Of a stretch of DNA of 64,000 nucleotides, positions 1 through 12,303 are shown piece after piece. The stretch's first letter is position 1, and every line of letters starts with the position of its first letter. The position numbers were made by a program, and so were the translations under genes. Under the pieces are notes generated by a model that saw nothing but the letters and a program-made list of their open reading frames with translations, was not told the origin of the DNA and did not search any database. The DNA comes from Serripes groenlandicus. Lineage: Eukaryota > Mollusca > Bivalvia > Cardiida > Cardiidae. Where the stretch lies: positions 114,703,831 through 114,767,830 of the forward strand of contig JASEVX010000003.1 in NCBI GenBank assembly GCA_031761405.1. Reading direction: 5' to 3'.

Positions 1-925
1 ATCCCCCTTTTGTGAAACCCATCATACACATTGATATAAACATTTGTCAGAAGTTTCAATCCAATCCTTTGAGTAGATTAAATTTTTGACAGAAAAGGGC
101 CAATAACTCCGATATAAAAATATTTGGATTATCCCCCTTTTTGTGAACCCATCATAACATTGATATAAACATTTGTCAGAAGTTTCAATCCAATCCTTTG
201 AGTAGAAAAAAAGTTATTTGAAAATTTAAATTTTTGACAGAAAAGGGGCAATAACTCTGATATAAAATTATTTGGATTATCGCCCTTTTGTGAACCAATC
301 ACACACATTGATAAAAACATTTGTCAGAAGTTTCAATCTAATCCTTTGAGTAGAACAAAAGTTATTTGAAAACGTGACGAAAAAAGTGTGACGGACAGAC
401 AGACAGACAGACGCCGGATAAAAAAAAAAATAGACAGACAGACGTCGAATAAAAAAAAAGTAACATTTGTCAGAAGTTTCAATCCAATCCTTCGGGTAGA
501 AAAAAAGTTATTTGAAAATTTAATTTTTTGACAGAAAAGGGGCAATAACTCTGATATAAAATTATTTGGATTATCGCCCTTTTGTGAACCAATCACACAC
601 ATTGATATAAACATTTGTCATAAGTTTCAATCTAATCCTTTGAGTAGAAAAAAAGTTATTTGAAAACGTGACGAAAAAGTGAGATTTTTTGACAGAAAAG
701 GGGCAATAACTCTGATATAAAATTATTTGGATTATCCCCCTTTTGTGAACCAATCACACACATTGATATAAACATTTGTCATAAGTTTCAATCTAATCCT
801 TTGAGTAGAAAAAAAGTTATTTGAAAACGTGACGAAAAAGTGTGACGGACAGACAGACAGACAGACGGACAGACAGACAGACAGACAGACGGACGGACGG
901 ACAGACGCCGGCTAAAAAAAAAAGT
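1..925. repeat. Dispersed bivalve-type repeat with GACA/GACG arrays
   Basis: About six diverged copies of a ~150-160 bp unit ('aacatttgtcagaagtttca', 'gacagaaaaggggcaataac', 'ttatttggattatc'), interrupted at 391-450 and 845-915 by GACA/GACG microsatellite ending in 'gacgccgg'. The ORFs on the minus strand through it are repeat shadows. The left edge of the window cuts the array. Confidence 0.85.
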
Positions 926-1059
926 AATCCCTAAGTGCCTACCATGCTACGCAGGTGACACAATAATAAAGTATGTACACAGTATAATAAAGCATGTACA
1001 GAACATAATAAAGGGTGGACACAATATAATAATAAGCGTAATCATAAGACAGCTGAGGC

Positions 1060-1535
1060 GTTCCATAGAAGTGCGCATGTCTTTAACTGAGTCAATATGA
1101 ATACATCAATATGAGTGATTGTCCATTTAACATGAATACATCATCGCTGTATTTAAGCAGAGTGATTGTCTATTAAACTTTTTTTTCAGGTATGTTTCCA
1201 AAGTCGTCTGTCGCAGATTTGTTGTATGTGGGAATGGGTTACACGTCAAAGTTATGAAGATGATGTTTAATTGAGTGAGAAAATGGTTTATTATTTGCAG
1301 GAAAAGGTTGCCCGCCTGAGGATTTTTTAATTACTTGTTTGTTTGACATGGTATCGACATTTATTAATCTTGCTCCAAATAGGTAGGTAAATTGGCTGCC
1401 ATGATCTGACTGAAAACTTGTTTAAAACGGTGTTTAACCTAAACCAATCAATAAACCAACAAATCAATCAACAAATCAATCAATCAATCCAAACTCTGTA
1501 AGCGGGAAATGCTAATCAATCAATCAATCAACTGT
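1060..1535 (+). repeat. Dispersed repeat, copy 1 (pair with 61719-62380), AATC-rich end
   Basis: Matches 61719-62380 nearly base for base ('tttaactgagtcaatatgaa', 'ggtatcgacatttatt'), ending in a SINE-like 'aaaacggtgtttaac' and (AATC)n. This copy lacks the MITE present at 61782-61997, so it preserves the empty target (1125-1132). A different MITE remnant sits at about 1185-1243. Confidence 0.8.
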
Positions 1536-1715
1536 AACCGGCCACGGCAAGTTCGATTTAAGATACAACACGACAACAGAGAAAGAATGATAGTTTATAC
1601 TTTTAATGAGCTTTTGCCTTTACTCATAGCCAAAACAGGACAAATGTACACAATAAATGAAACATACAACTCAAATGATACTATAGAGCATAATATAAGG
1701 AAAGTCAGGAAAGGA

Positions 1716-1742
1716 GAGAGAACGAGAGAGAGAGAGAGAGAG
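1716..1742. repeat. GA microsatellite
   Basis: Simple (GA)n tract with one interruption. Confidence 0.9.
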
Positions 1743-2154
1743 TGCGCTCAGAGTGGTCAGCATAGAAGGTAAACGTTACCTTTGGAGCTGGTCACAACTG
1801 GGACGAGACAAGAAAGAGACAGGCCTTATATAGTAGAGAAGAAGTTGTGTATACACAAGAATCACATGAACCATGCATAGCACAAGTAAACAAGGCATGC
1901 ATTAATGTAGTTAATAACAAGCACAGCTCGTTTCTTGCGGAGAAAGAAACGTGCTTTGCACGTTTTGAGGTTTAACCTTAATAAGGGGAATTTCCTATAT
2001 TCAGTATGGAACACATTTGGATGCAAATTTTCTACGGCCCGGCACGAATAATCCAAGTAAAATTACATAGAACGAAGCAGAGAACCATGACCGACATTTG
2101 TCCACATCCGGCCGACGTCACATCCGTCCAAATACAGCTGGTTTCCGAGATAAC

Positions 2155-2345
2155 TTTATCTTTAAAGGGTTTTACGCCGCTTTCAATATTATTTCAGTTA
2201 TATCACGGCGACAGTTCACTTATTCATGATCCCTGGGTAAACAAACCTGTATTAGGCTAGAAAATGTGCCTTGTCCAAGGGCACTCCACCATGACACCCG
2301 GTTTCGAAATCCACGACGCTAACCACTCGACCACAGCGGATTCCT
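2155..2345 (-). mobile_element. tRNA-headed SINE, internally deleted copy
   Basis: Nearly the same as 19617-19845 but lacking part of the tRNA-like head: 'ttttacgccgctttcaatat', the 'tattcatgatccctgggtaa' core and 'ctaaccactcgaccacagcg' at the 5' (right) end. Confidence 0.75.
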
Positions 2346-2619
2346 TCCGAGATAACGACAACAACTGTTTTGTTTACGGTAAAAGCTGACAACCAGGACC
2401 TATCAGCTGCGAGTTTCTTTGCTTTAGGTAAGAATTCTTATCTCTCTCGTTTTCCATCGAATAACATAAATAAACACAGAACATGTCATTATGGCGTTCT
2501 TGTAGTTAAAGATATAAAATCTAGCTGTATTTTAAATCTGGGAATCAGCGATGTTTTGCATTCATTTACGGATGTTCGTGGCAGTCGGATTTTGTTTCAC
2601 TGTCTGATCTTAGATGCTC

Positions 2620-2937
2620 TTCGTGGTAAATTTGTTTCACCCTCAATGCTACGCAGACCTGCTAAAGTCGTCGGCCCTTCTGACAAAAAATCCTTCGGAC
2701 TGCAAAGATCAATGCAATATGTGGGTGCATACACCCTGTGACCCAAATCAGAGACATTTATTTATGTCTGCCCAAATACACAACAACGGAGTTGAATCAC
2801 AGGGACTGCTCCTGTATGATCTAAGAAATAAATATGATCTTATGCATAAATATCACTACAATAGTACATACGAAAGTAAATCTATTTTTAATAGTGTTCT
2901 TGGAAGTTCTGGAGTGCAGATTATTTACACATTATAG
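2620..2937 (+). pseudogene. Possible LINE ORF1 relic with a zinc-finger (PHD-like) stretch
   Basis: One plus-strand frame contains C-x3-C-NMWVHTPC, like the second half of the PHD-type finger found at the start of some mollusc LINEs, followed by Asn/Ser-rich sequence. No partner cysteines are clear and no reverse transcriptase follows. Weak call. Confidence 0.25.
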
Positions 2938-2944
2938 ACGCAAT

Positions 2945-4084
2945 ATCTTACGTTTCTGTTGCATGACATCCACTTCATTTTTTAGTGGTTAAACACATTT
3001 GCAATGTGGACGGAATATTTAAGAGTAATGGCTAATCAGTTAAAACTAACAGCTTTTCTGACTAAGAAAAAGAACCCAAGATGAAACGTCCGCAGTGAAT
3101 TCAAGAGACATATCTAGTTTCCAAAAAAGGAAGTTTGAACAATTTTTCCAAAAGACTTGACTGGAGAAATATCCATGGCCAAGACGGATTTATATGGGCA
3201 TGACTTGTGCTGTGTGCTCTGAACAACATTAACAAAAATGTTTTTACGAGTGATAAAGGATGTGACAATCAAAAATGAATCTTAACAAGGCACATTGTAT
3301 ATATCAGGAGCACTGCGATGCTTAAAAAGAATCCAACTGCAGCCAAACATCACCCAAGTAAGTATAAAAACATCTTCAACAACTGTTAAATCTTAAGAAT
3401 TGGAAAAGCATTGTGATAGGAAGTATAATTGCACATTGGCAAATATTTGACCTTTTATTACAATGCTTTGAAAAATCATATGCTGTAAGATCAACTGTCA
3501 TCTTCATAAGATACCTTCTGGTGTATTAAATTTAACAGGAAGAACATTTGTAAAGAGATATATTCTTCTGTATCATCAGTAATTATAATAATCATATGTC
3601 AATTAACATGTTGATTTATCTTTGATTGTCAACAATATCTGTATAACCCCCTCAATTGCTCCTTTTTCTGAAACACAAGTCGGGAATTGGCCCCTTTTCA
3701 AAAAAGTATGGAAGCAACTTTGCCCAAATATACCCAAATGAAAAATGCGGCCGGTGCATAGAAATACCAAAATACACCGGAATCCTCAAAATCTACCAAA
3801 TTCTAAAATAAATCCCCCAAATATCTACTGAATCAGAATTCAGTGAAGATTGGGATTTTCCGCACAAATGGCGCGGGAACTGCTTGTATCTCCAGGACAT
3901 GGAGCGTGATTAAAATAAGATTACAGATTGTTTCACAGTTGATGTTAAACAGATAAGTTTAAAGTAATTGGTTTAAAGGAATAATCCAGATAAGACTGCA
4001 CAGAGGTACAAACTGATCTAAATCAAAACTGGAAAACTGGTCGCAGAGCCCAAAAATTGGCTTTCTGACATAACTAATATACAT
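2945..4084. other. No gene seen
   Basis: AT-rich sequence without a supported ORF, RNA gene or clear repeat. Confidence 0.5.
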
Positions 4085-5110
4085 GTACATTGTTTTCAAT
4101 TCTGATCTATTTTTTAAATATTAGGCTATTTAAAAGAAAAAAGAAGAAAAAGGTATGGTGTTTGTAATCCCATTCTTTAATTTATCATTTTATTTTATTT
4201 AAAGACACTTTTATTTGCAGTTATTGTCTGATGTCATGTATTAAAACAGCAGTCAATGATATTCTGCATCAAGTTTTATATTTAAACAGAATGGATTAAG
4301 AACATCCCATACAATCACGGAATAACAGTTCATATGGTGAATACTTGAGAGGAAATAGTATAATTTACCCCTTGGTCATTGGTAAATGTACCTGTCTATT
4401 TAATGAAAATTGCATGCATCTTTGACCGTGGGGTAATATTCCTTCATGCATGCACATCAAAACAGTAAATGAATTGAGAGCAACCCATACAATCATGGAA
4501 TCACAGCTATTATTGTGATTTCAATGCTGGTCTATTTTTTAAATATTAGGCTACTTAAAAGGAAAAAGTAGAAAAAGGTGTAGTGTTTATAATCCCTCTC
4601 TTTAATTTATCATTTTTTGTTTTTTAAGACACTTTTATTTGCAGTTATTATCTGATGTCATGTATTAAAGAATGGATTACGAACATCCCATAAAGTCATG
4701 GAATAACAGTTCTTATGGTGAATACTGGAGAGGAAATTCATATAGGCAGTTAGTGATATACCCCTTGGTCATTGGTACCTGTCTATTCAATGAAAATTGT
4801 ATGCATCTTTGACCATGGAGTAATATTCTTTCATGCATACACATCAAAACAGTAAATGGATTGAGAGCAACCATTTGCAGTTATTATCTGATGTCATGTA
4901 TTAAAGAATGGATTACGAACATCCCATAAAGTCATGGAATAACAGTTCTTATGGTTATAATTGGAGAGGAAGTCCACATAGGCAGTTAATGATATACCCT
5001 TTGGTCATTGGTGCCTGTCAAAACAATGAAAATTGCATGCAGCTTTGACTGTGGGCTAATATAACTTCATGTACAACACCAAACAAGGGAATATATTGAG
5101 AGAAACTCAT
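4085..5110. repeat. Tandem duplication, ~425-bp unit (two copies plus a partial)
   Basis: Landmarks recur: 'tattttttaaatattaggct' at ~4107 and ~4532; 'gcagttatt(a/g)tctgatgtca' at ~4218, ~4641 and ~4876; 'catggaataacagttcttat' at ~4696 and ~4934. The third copy lacks the first half. Noncoding. Confidence 0.8.
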
Positions 5111-6344
5111 ACAATGATGGAATTACATGTGTTTTGACGATCACAGTAGAGGAAATTCAGCTGATTACATATAATACTAATGGATTAATACAAGGTAATG
5201 TTTATTAACGGATAAGTTTATCAAAATCATATCAAGATAAATGTAGTAAGAAAGTCCTGTTCTTTGATTGCACAGTTTGTGTTTTTGTATGATCACATTT
5301 TGTCTGATGTCCTTCGGTCAGGCGCCATCAACAATTGCCTTGTGAACATTCTACAGGCAACATTTTATAACATCCAATATAAATGAAAGTTTATCAGAAA
5401 ATCATCTCAATCAAATCTTGGCCAAGTTATTAACTGGGTCCTGTGAGGTGAATAACTAGGTGGCAATGTCAATTCGAAGAAAAATATTGTAAACATTCTG
5501 GATGCCTTATTCTAAATTTAAACATGATAAAATGTTTTCAGAATAACTGTTTTGATGATATCTAGGCTAAGTTTAAATATATCCGGTTATAAACTTTGAT
5601 GAATTCGAATCGTTGTATTTGTAAACACTTTTTCCCCCGAGTTTGTATTTAAAGGTATGCAGCTATGCACCTCTTTCATTTAACATATTATAAATCGTAT
5701 AACGGTCACTTCGTTAAAAACGAATATTTACTTAACTATAAATTAAAAATATAAAATTTAAAAATTTGGTTGACACGAATGAAAACGTTACGATAACAAC
5801 GTTCTAGTCTGATTTATACATGACCAAGATATGCGAGTTAAAACAACAACAACAATAAGCAAACCCGGAAGCAAGTGAATATTTATTATCTATAAATCTA
5901 TACGGTTAACCGGTTTGTAATATCGGTAACCGTTGCCATCCCTAAAATAAACACACACACAGTTTTGCTAAATTAAAAATAAATAATATGAAAACATAGC
6001 AGTATAGATCTTTACAAAGATACGTCATTAAATACACAAATGCCTCGCTTTTAAGTTTCAACATAATTTTGCGGTCTTTATAATATGTAAACAAAAAGTG
6101 AGTGTAATTCCTGAATTCAGTTGTATCAATAAATAATTTTTTTCAAAAGGTGGACAATATGATCTGAACGTACACTGTTCAGAAATGCCAACGTGTACTT
6201 TTAAAACCATTATTTATAAAGATATCCGTTATGACAATATTTACTGTAAGAACTAAAAAATTCTTAAAATCTGGACACACACTATTCGGACATAAACAAT
6301 TGAGCAGATCAAGTTCTATATGAGACTTGTTCATTTGAATGGTG

Positions 6345-6570
6345 TTTTACGCCGTTTTTACAACAGAATGTCAGTGATATCACGTCGCTTCCTGAGTAAT
6401 TGACCAGTACCGGACTGATTTATCCTCACACAGATGAATCCGTCCTCATACTACATGTATGCCTGCAAGCTTGAGCACCAAGATTGGAAGGTACTGTTAC
6501 CATCTTGAAATTGTTTGATATGACCGGACCGAGGATTGAACCCTGGTCTCTCGTTCTAACCACTACGTAA
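6345..6570 (-). mobile_element. Degenerate tRNA-headed SINE
   Basis: Minus-strand SINE layout: 3' end 'ggtgttttacgccg' on the left, then 'atcacgtcgcttcctgagta', and at the right a B-box-like 'gaggattgaaccctggtctc' and 'cgttctaaccactacgtaac' (A-box region). Confidence 0.6.
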
Positions 6571-6589
6571 CGAACATGGTTATATTTAA

Positions 6590-6766
6590 CCCTTTCCCTC
6601 ATATAGACGCTTTCTGACGCATTTACAGCAGATGGCTTTTTGAAAACATGTCACCATGGTTTCAATTCTATTCATTTATTGTACTTTCATTTAAAGGGAG
6701 TGTCCAATCTTTTTGGGATATGTTTTCAAAGTATTCTGCTACTGAGTTGTTATATGCGGGAAAGGG
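6590..6766. mobile_element. piggyBac-like MITE flanked by TTAA
   Basis: CCCTTTCCCTCATATAGAC at the left and ATATGCGGGAAAGGG at the right, with TTAA at 6586-6589 and 6767-6770. Internal blocks 'tttttgaaaacatg' and 'atgttttcaaagt' are shared with the other copies. Confidence 0.85.
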
Positions 6767-7269
6767 TTAACACATGTATACATAACTCGGTGCATATGAT
6801 GACTTATGGTAGAGTGGTATTGCTGTGATTCATTAAACATTTCCCACGTTCAACACATCTGCATTAGACAACTTTGATAACATCTGGACAGAAATGTGAC
6901 AAATAGTGTTAGTGTAAGGTTACTGCTTGAGTATAATGCAGTCTGATTAAAACTGGTCATTATGAGCAATTCTTCCTTTTGTCGCAATGCTTTCAAAGGT
7001 CGTCAGCTGCAAACCCGTCAAAACATATAAGTTGGTGAACAATATTCTTGGATCAAACTATATTGTGTCATGCGTAGTCTTTATTATGAGTTTGTTTCGA
7101 AATAAACATCCATAAATCAAGTTCATATTTGACTAAATTGAAATTTACAATCGTACAATTATTATAAAAGAATACTATAAAACAAGTGTGTACATACTTT
7201 GTGAGATACTAAGATCTTACCTACGTCCCTGGATAGGCGAGCGTACAATTCATGACATTTGTTTGCTTT

Positions 7270-7420
7270 GTCTTAGTACAAACCAGTACTACATGTAGGT
7301 TAGGAAATTTGCATTGCCAAGGGACACTTAATTATGAATGCCGCGACTTTGAATTGAACCCTGGAATACTGGTTAAAACTACTGAAAGCTAACCACTCGG
7401 CCATGGCGGAATCCAAACGA
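7270..7420 (-). mobile_element. SINE fragment, minus strand
   Basis: Contains 'gccaagggacactta', B-box-like 'gaattgaaccctgg' and 'gctaaccactcggccatggc', as in the SINE at 19617-19845. Confidence 0.6.
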
Positions 7421-7604
7421 TTAATGTAGAATGTGAATATACATTAACTCGGATGAGATCGTGTTTTGGTTTTACAGTAAAACATGAATGCGCGTAATAA
7501 AAAAACAAAAAACATTTTCACGGTAAGCTTATAGTTCACAAGATGATGATGGTAATGATGAAGATGACGAGGAAGAAGATGTGAATAACAAAAATATAAC
7601 ATAC

Positions 7605-7719
7605 CGTTGTACATGAATAAAACGAAATTGATCAGTAACAGCGACACAGCCAGTTTCCAGTAGTGCATTTCGGTGAATCTTCTGCGGCAAATCAGCCTGA
7701 GTCTCAACATCTTGAACAT
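7605..7719 (-). CDS. Candidate first exon encoding a type II signal anchor
   Basis: From ATG at 7719 (A at -3; in-frame TAA two codons upstream) the exon encodes a short basic cytoplasmic stretch (RLRLICRRRF), then a hydrophobic segment (LAVSLLLINFVLFMY) ending at a strong donor, ACG|GTATGT, just below 7605, phase 1. Short basic tail plus one membrane helix is the N-terminal plan of Golgi glycosyltransferases and sulfotransferases. It cannot be the missing 5' exon of the sulfotransferase at 52.8-54.9 kb: on the minus strand it lies downstream, and its phase (1) does not match that acceptor (0). Remaining exons would have to be below 7.6 kb or off the left edge; none was recognised. Could be a chance ORF. 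Confidence 0.4.
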
Positions 7720-8049
7720 AGTTTATTTTTAACGATCAACTTGATTCGCGTCGATCCTAGTGTAGAAAGTACAATGTAAAAAAACACAATGAACTCCAAG
7801 ACGAAAGGGAACCAAAAACTCCCCTCGAGCTATCAGTGTGTTCTAGCGAACACTGGGGTTATGTTTTTATTCAAGTGTGTAAGGCAACTTCGTAATCTTG
7901 TTTATGTAAGTGTTCATTAGGAAAACAACTGCATTAATGTTATAACATAAGCCAGAAAACAATGCAAACAACCTCAATACATATTGCTCATTACTTCTGT
8001 TTTAAAGTATTTAGATAAAACCCTCGACTTACCGCACATAGCGGAGCCT

Positions 8050-9115
8050 CTACCACTTGACCGTATACGAAGGTAAGGACTTTGAACTAGCATGTTCCAA
8101 CCCGTAAACGAAGGTAAGGCCTTTGTACTAGCACGTTCCAACCGTATACGAAGGAAAGGTCTTTGTACTAGCACGTCCCAACCCGTATACGAAGGTAAGG
8201 CCTTTTCCAATGGCTCGTCCCAACCCATTTACGAAGTTAAGGCCTTTGTACTAGCTGTTCCCATCCCGTATACTAAGCTATGGCATTTGCACTAGCACGT
8301 ACTGACCCGTAAACGAAGTTAGGGTCTTTGTACTACTAGTAGCACATTCCAACCTGTAAACGAAGGTAATGCCTTTGTACTAGCACGTCCCAATCCGTAA
8401 ATGAAGGTAAGGCCTTCGTACTAGCACGTCCCAACCCGTATACGAAGGTAATGCCTTTGCAATGGCACGTCCCAACCCGTATATGAAGGTAAGGCCTTTG
8501 TACTAACACGTCCCAACCCGTATACGAAGGTAATGCCTTAGTACAAGCACGTCCCAGCCCGTATGCGAAGGTAGGGCATTTCTACTAGCACGTCCTAACA
8601 CGTATACGAAGGTAAGGCCTTTGTACTAGCTCTTCTCAACCCGTATATGAAGGTAGTGCATTTGTACTAGCTCGTCACAACCGTATACGAAGGTAGGGAC
8701 TTTGTACTAGCTCGTCCCAACCCATATACGAAGGTAGGGTATTTCTAATAGCACGTCCCAACCTATATACGAAGATATGGCCGTTGTACTAGATCGTCCC
8801 AACCCATATGCGAAGGTAGGGTCTTTGTACTAGCACGTCCCAACCCGTATACGAGGTAATGCCTTTGTATTAGCTATTCCCAACCCGTATATGAAGATAG
8901 GGGCTTTGTTCTAGCTCGTCCCAACCGGTATAGGGAGGTAGGGCATGTGTACTAGCACGTCCCAACCCGTATACGAAGGTAAGGCCTTTGTAAAAACACG
9001 TCCCAGAACATATACGAAGGTAGGGCCTTTGTATTAGCACGTCCCAACCCGTAGACGAAAGTAAGGCATTTGTACTAGCACGTCCCATCCCGTATACGAA
9101 GGTTAGGCCTTTATC
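8050..9115. repeat. 41-bp minisatellite, about 26 copies
   Basis: Unit reads 'cgtcccaacccgtatacgaa' then 'ggtaaggcctttgtactagca'; most copies are 41 bp with scattered substitutions and small indels. ORFs on both strands through it are by-products of the repeat. It starts about 330 bp past the candidate first exon on the other strand. Confidence 0.95.
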
Positions 9116-9309
9116 CATTACCAGATACGCCATTGGTTTTGCACTCTCTCAAAGAAGAAATATCCAAGAATATGTAAAAGAAATTTTATATGAAAACCTG
9201 AACATATTATTCGAGCCGGGACTCTTGCACCAACTATTTGAATCACGGTATGAGCTAGTTCTGCATTTGGAGGTTTTAGAAGTGTCCAGAACACCTTTAG
9301 TTTAAACTT

Positions 9310-9435
9310 ATTTATTTTACATCGATTGCGAAACAAGCTTTAAGCTTATATAAATAACGCTCGATCTCTGCTTCCTGGATACTTAATCGTACTCGCGCCG
9401 TTTGTGTGGAAAATTTCCAAAGGCAGAACAGAACG
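9310..9435 (-). mobile_element. SINE fragment related to 38760-38936
   Basis: Shares 'gcgaaacaagcttt', 'tgcttcctgga' and 'gtactcgcgccg(t/a)ttgtgtgg' with the copy near 38.8 kb; the tRNA-like head is missing. Confidence 0.65.
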
Positions 9436-9439
9436 TCTT

Positions 9440-10900
9440 TATCGATATCTATCTAATCTAAAATCTTTTTTCGAAGTAAAACTAATGGAATTTATCTAAC
9501 TTATTATTAATATCTAGGAATGGATGACGAAACGTATATCAATTTGCCTTTTTGTTAGTTAGTTTGTTAGAATATGTTATGTTATTGTTGCTGTTATTTA
9601 GTTGCTGGCATTCCCCTTTTTGTCTTACAGAGGACGTGAGTTCGAACCCAATCTCCGCCAACGTTATTTCCGACGCTTCACTAAATTCACTGTTGAGTAG
9701 CGTCATTCGAATGGTGTATTAAGCTGCTTTTTAAACAGTACTTCGGTTTTATAACGGCAGAAATCTCATTTGCATAATAAATAATATTCAAATATGGCAA
9801 TCCGTGGTTGGTGAATTTATAAAAGAATATGATAAAATCATATATACGTATATCAATAGGGAGAGGGTAAAACGGACATTTAGTGTATGGCTCGTATTAT
9901 ACACACCTTCCGTGATTATTGGCGAACAGTGCAAATCAAGATTAAACTGTGCGCTTATGCACTGGCTGATCTGGATCTGTACTTGTCGCATATGCCTTGC
10001 GGTTGGGTTTCACAGTGTTAAACCAACAGTATTCTTTAACCGTCTGTCTACCCGATATAATATTATGAAATCATCTGCTTTGATAATGTCTGAGGAAAAC
10101 ATGTAATCAACGAAATCAAGACATTCAGAAGTAAAATGTCGATAGAGGGTTTGTGCAAAGATGACAATAAAGGGTTAAATTTAAATCGATTGAAATAGGT
10201 TTTATGGCCACAGAAAACAGAGCAGGTCACGGTTATACACACTCACCTTTCTTGGTCAGAAAGGCATTGTACTGTTTAAGTTTTAATTAGCTTGTGTTTG
10301 TTCGGGTATTGGAATAGGTCAACTCTGATGATTATAAAATAAAGAAGAAGAAAGATATAGATCTAATACATTATTCTTTCAAAATAGTATTTTGTTAAAC
10401 TCATAGACATATAAACACATGTCTCTGTTAAACTGTATGTCTATTTTGTTTTCGTATGCACATGTATATTGTATATGTTTTGACGATGAACCATATGTTT
10501 TCAAGTCGTATGAATAAACTTCTGTTCTGTTCTGTTTGTTCATATACTGTGTTAGTAATTATTGTCGTTGGATGTTTGCTGTTTAGTGCCGTTTTTGAAA
10601 AATAATTCGGTTATTTGACAACAAAAGTACTTTTGAGCCAGTGCAAGGGAAAATGTACAAGTTGGCATTTCTGAACTGTGTATGTTCAGTTCATCTTGTC
10701 CACCTGCTGATAATCATCTAACAAGCTTGTGTATGTAATAAGTGAACAGAATAGATAATGAGAGCCAACTCGTAACTTTTCCTATGCATATGCTCATGTA
10801 TCCACAAGCCGTATGCACGTGACTAATTACATGTACTACGAGCCTCGGAAATATGCCCTATCTACTTCCATTGAACATTTATTTGGTCATTTCGATTCGG
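9440..10900. other. No gene seen; SINE scraps
   Basis: B-box-like 'gagttcgaacccaatc' at ~9641 and a SINE-like body at ~10570-10760 ('ggcatttctgaactgtgtat', also near 38665 and, inverted, near 6155-6195). The ORFs at 9.8-10.1 kb resemble nothing known. Confidence 0.5.
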
Positions 10901-10916
10901 AATAACGGGCAAACCC

Positions 10917-11208
10917 GGTAGCTTAGTCGATTTGTAGCCAATACAGGGGTGTAAGTTCGCTCCGCCATCTTTCTTTCCGAAATGTTGACAAAAGTCAATG
11001 AGACAAGCCTTATGTGTATTTTACCATTGAACTATCAGTCTATGTTCAAATGCAGTCAAATGCTTCGAAATACTGTTGTGTAGAGAACTGGTGTGAGAAA
11101 GCCAGGAAACACAAGGGTATCACTATGTGAACCGACCGTCAAACATATGACTGAATCTTTTTAAAACGGGATTAATTAAACGCCAAGACCAATCAATCAA
11201 TCGCAATA
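10917..11208 (+). mobile_element. tRNA-headed SINE with (AATC)n tail
   Basis: A-box-like 'gtagcttagtcga', B-box-like 'taagttcgctcc', body 'gagaactggtgtgagaaagc', 3' 'aaaacgggattaattaaacg' and 'caatcaatcaatcg'. Plan resembles V-type SINEs known from molluscs. Confidence 0.7.
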
Positions 11209-11500
11209 ACGCCTATTATGAATTAATATACTATTATCAACTACAAATACACACAAATATGTTACACCTTTCTCACATATAGACGCATTCTGATTGCTTT
11301 CAACTTTAATAATAAAAATAGTTCTACTTACAGAGATGTGTCACAGTGTCCCAATGTATTTAACGTCCTCTGCCGTAAATTGTATTGTAGGTGGAAAAAA
11401 AGATTAATCCAAACAAACAACAACGCTGTCTAATCCGTAACATCCAATGTGGGAGTTTCAATAAGTCATTAAAGGTTTCAGAAACTTCTGCAAAACAATA

Positions 11501-11618
11501 TGAGTTGTTCCACGAGAAAACCAACTGTATGTCCTCTGTGTAATGTATCGACCAATATCAGCCTGCGCAGGCTAATCCGGACCGACACATCTCAGGGGGA
11601 TAGAGGTATAAAGTAACA
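11501..11618. mobile_element. TGAGCC-type MITE, 5' fragment
   Basis: Starts TGAGTTGTTCCACGAGAAAA and contains 'gtaatgtatcgacc' and 'cagcctgcgcaggctaatcc'; ends within the 'gggggatagaggtata' core. Confidence 0.75.
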
Positions 11619-11765
11619 ATAATTGAAAACCAACACCGAAAACAAATGCTGATAATAACCAAAATGATAGTCAATATATACCCTACAAGTAGCACGCAAA
11701 CCTACGCTTTAGTCTATTTCATCCAACTATTTGTTAGAAATAATCGCAAACAGTACGTTTGTCTA

Positions 11766-11925
11766 TTTCCCTCATACAGACACATGTTGTCGTTTTTGAA
11801 AACATCGTGACAAAGAAGAATTTGCTCATACAATATAAGTTTTTCATTTAAAGAGATTTTTCTATTTGTTCAAGATGTTTTCAAAATCGTCTGCTGTATA
11901 TGTGTTGTATGTGGGTAATGGTGAA
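11766..11925. mobile_element. Degenerate piggyBac-like MITE
   Basis: 'tccctcatacagac' on the left, 'ttttgaaaacatcgtgacaa', 'gatgttttcaaaatcgtctg' and 'tgtatgtgggtaatgg' on the right. Terminal CCC/GGG have decayed. Confidence 0.65.
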
Positions 11926-12119
11926 CTCGTATGTCCCTGTTTAATAAAGTCGACAATACCTGGGTACATGTACGATCTACCACTTCACCACCGATGCGGT
12001 CTAGCTTTCGTCTAGTGTGATCAATATCAGCTTGTTTTGTAATCGATGAAGTAAGTGTGGCTCGAAATGAGTGACGTTTAGTCTACACTATTGTGATACA
12101 TGATAAAATTTTAATTGAA

Positions 12120-12303
12120 CTTTCTTTTATACTCTGTTCTAATTCTGTTATACACTGTTCTAATTAGTTTTAACTCTTATACTGTTATATCTTTTTATAC
12201 TATTATGCTCTGTTATAATTATGTTATACTCTGTTATAATTATGTTATACTCTGTTATAATTGTGTATACTTGTATACCTCGTTATAATTATTCTATACT
12301 CTT
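12120..12303. repeat. ~20-bp AT-rich minisatellite
   Basis: Repeats of 'tactctgttataattatgt'. The same unit recurs at 13945-14115, on the other side of inverted block A. Confidence 0.85.

Noticed and set aside
1..925. GACA-spaced repeats as a CRISPR-like array
   Set aside because: Repeats are diverged, uneven in spacing and contiguous rather than separated by unique spacers; the DNA is eukaryotic.
8870..9133. ORFs in the 41-bp minisatellite (GRASTNALPS-type repeats)
   Set aside because: A 41-bp unit is not a multiple of three, so frames change at each unit; by-product of composition.
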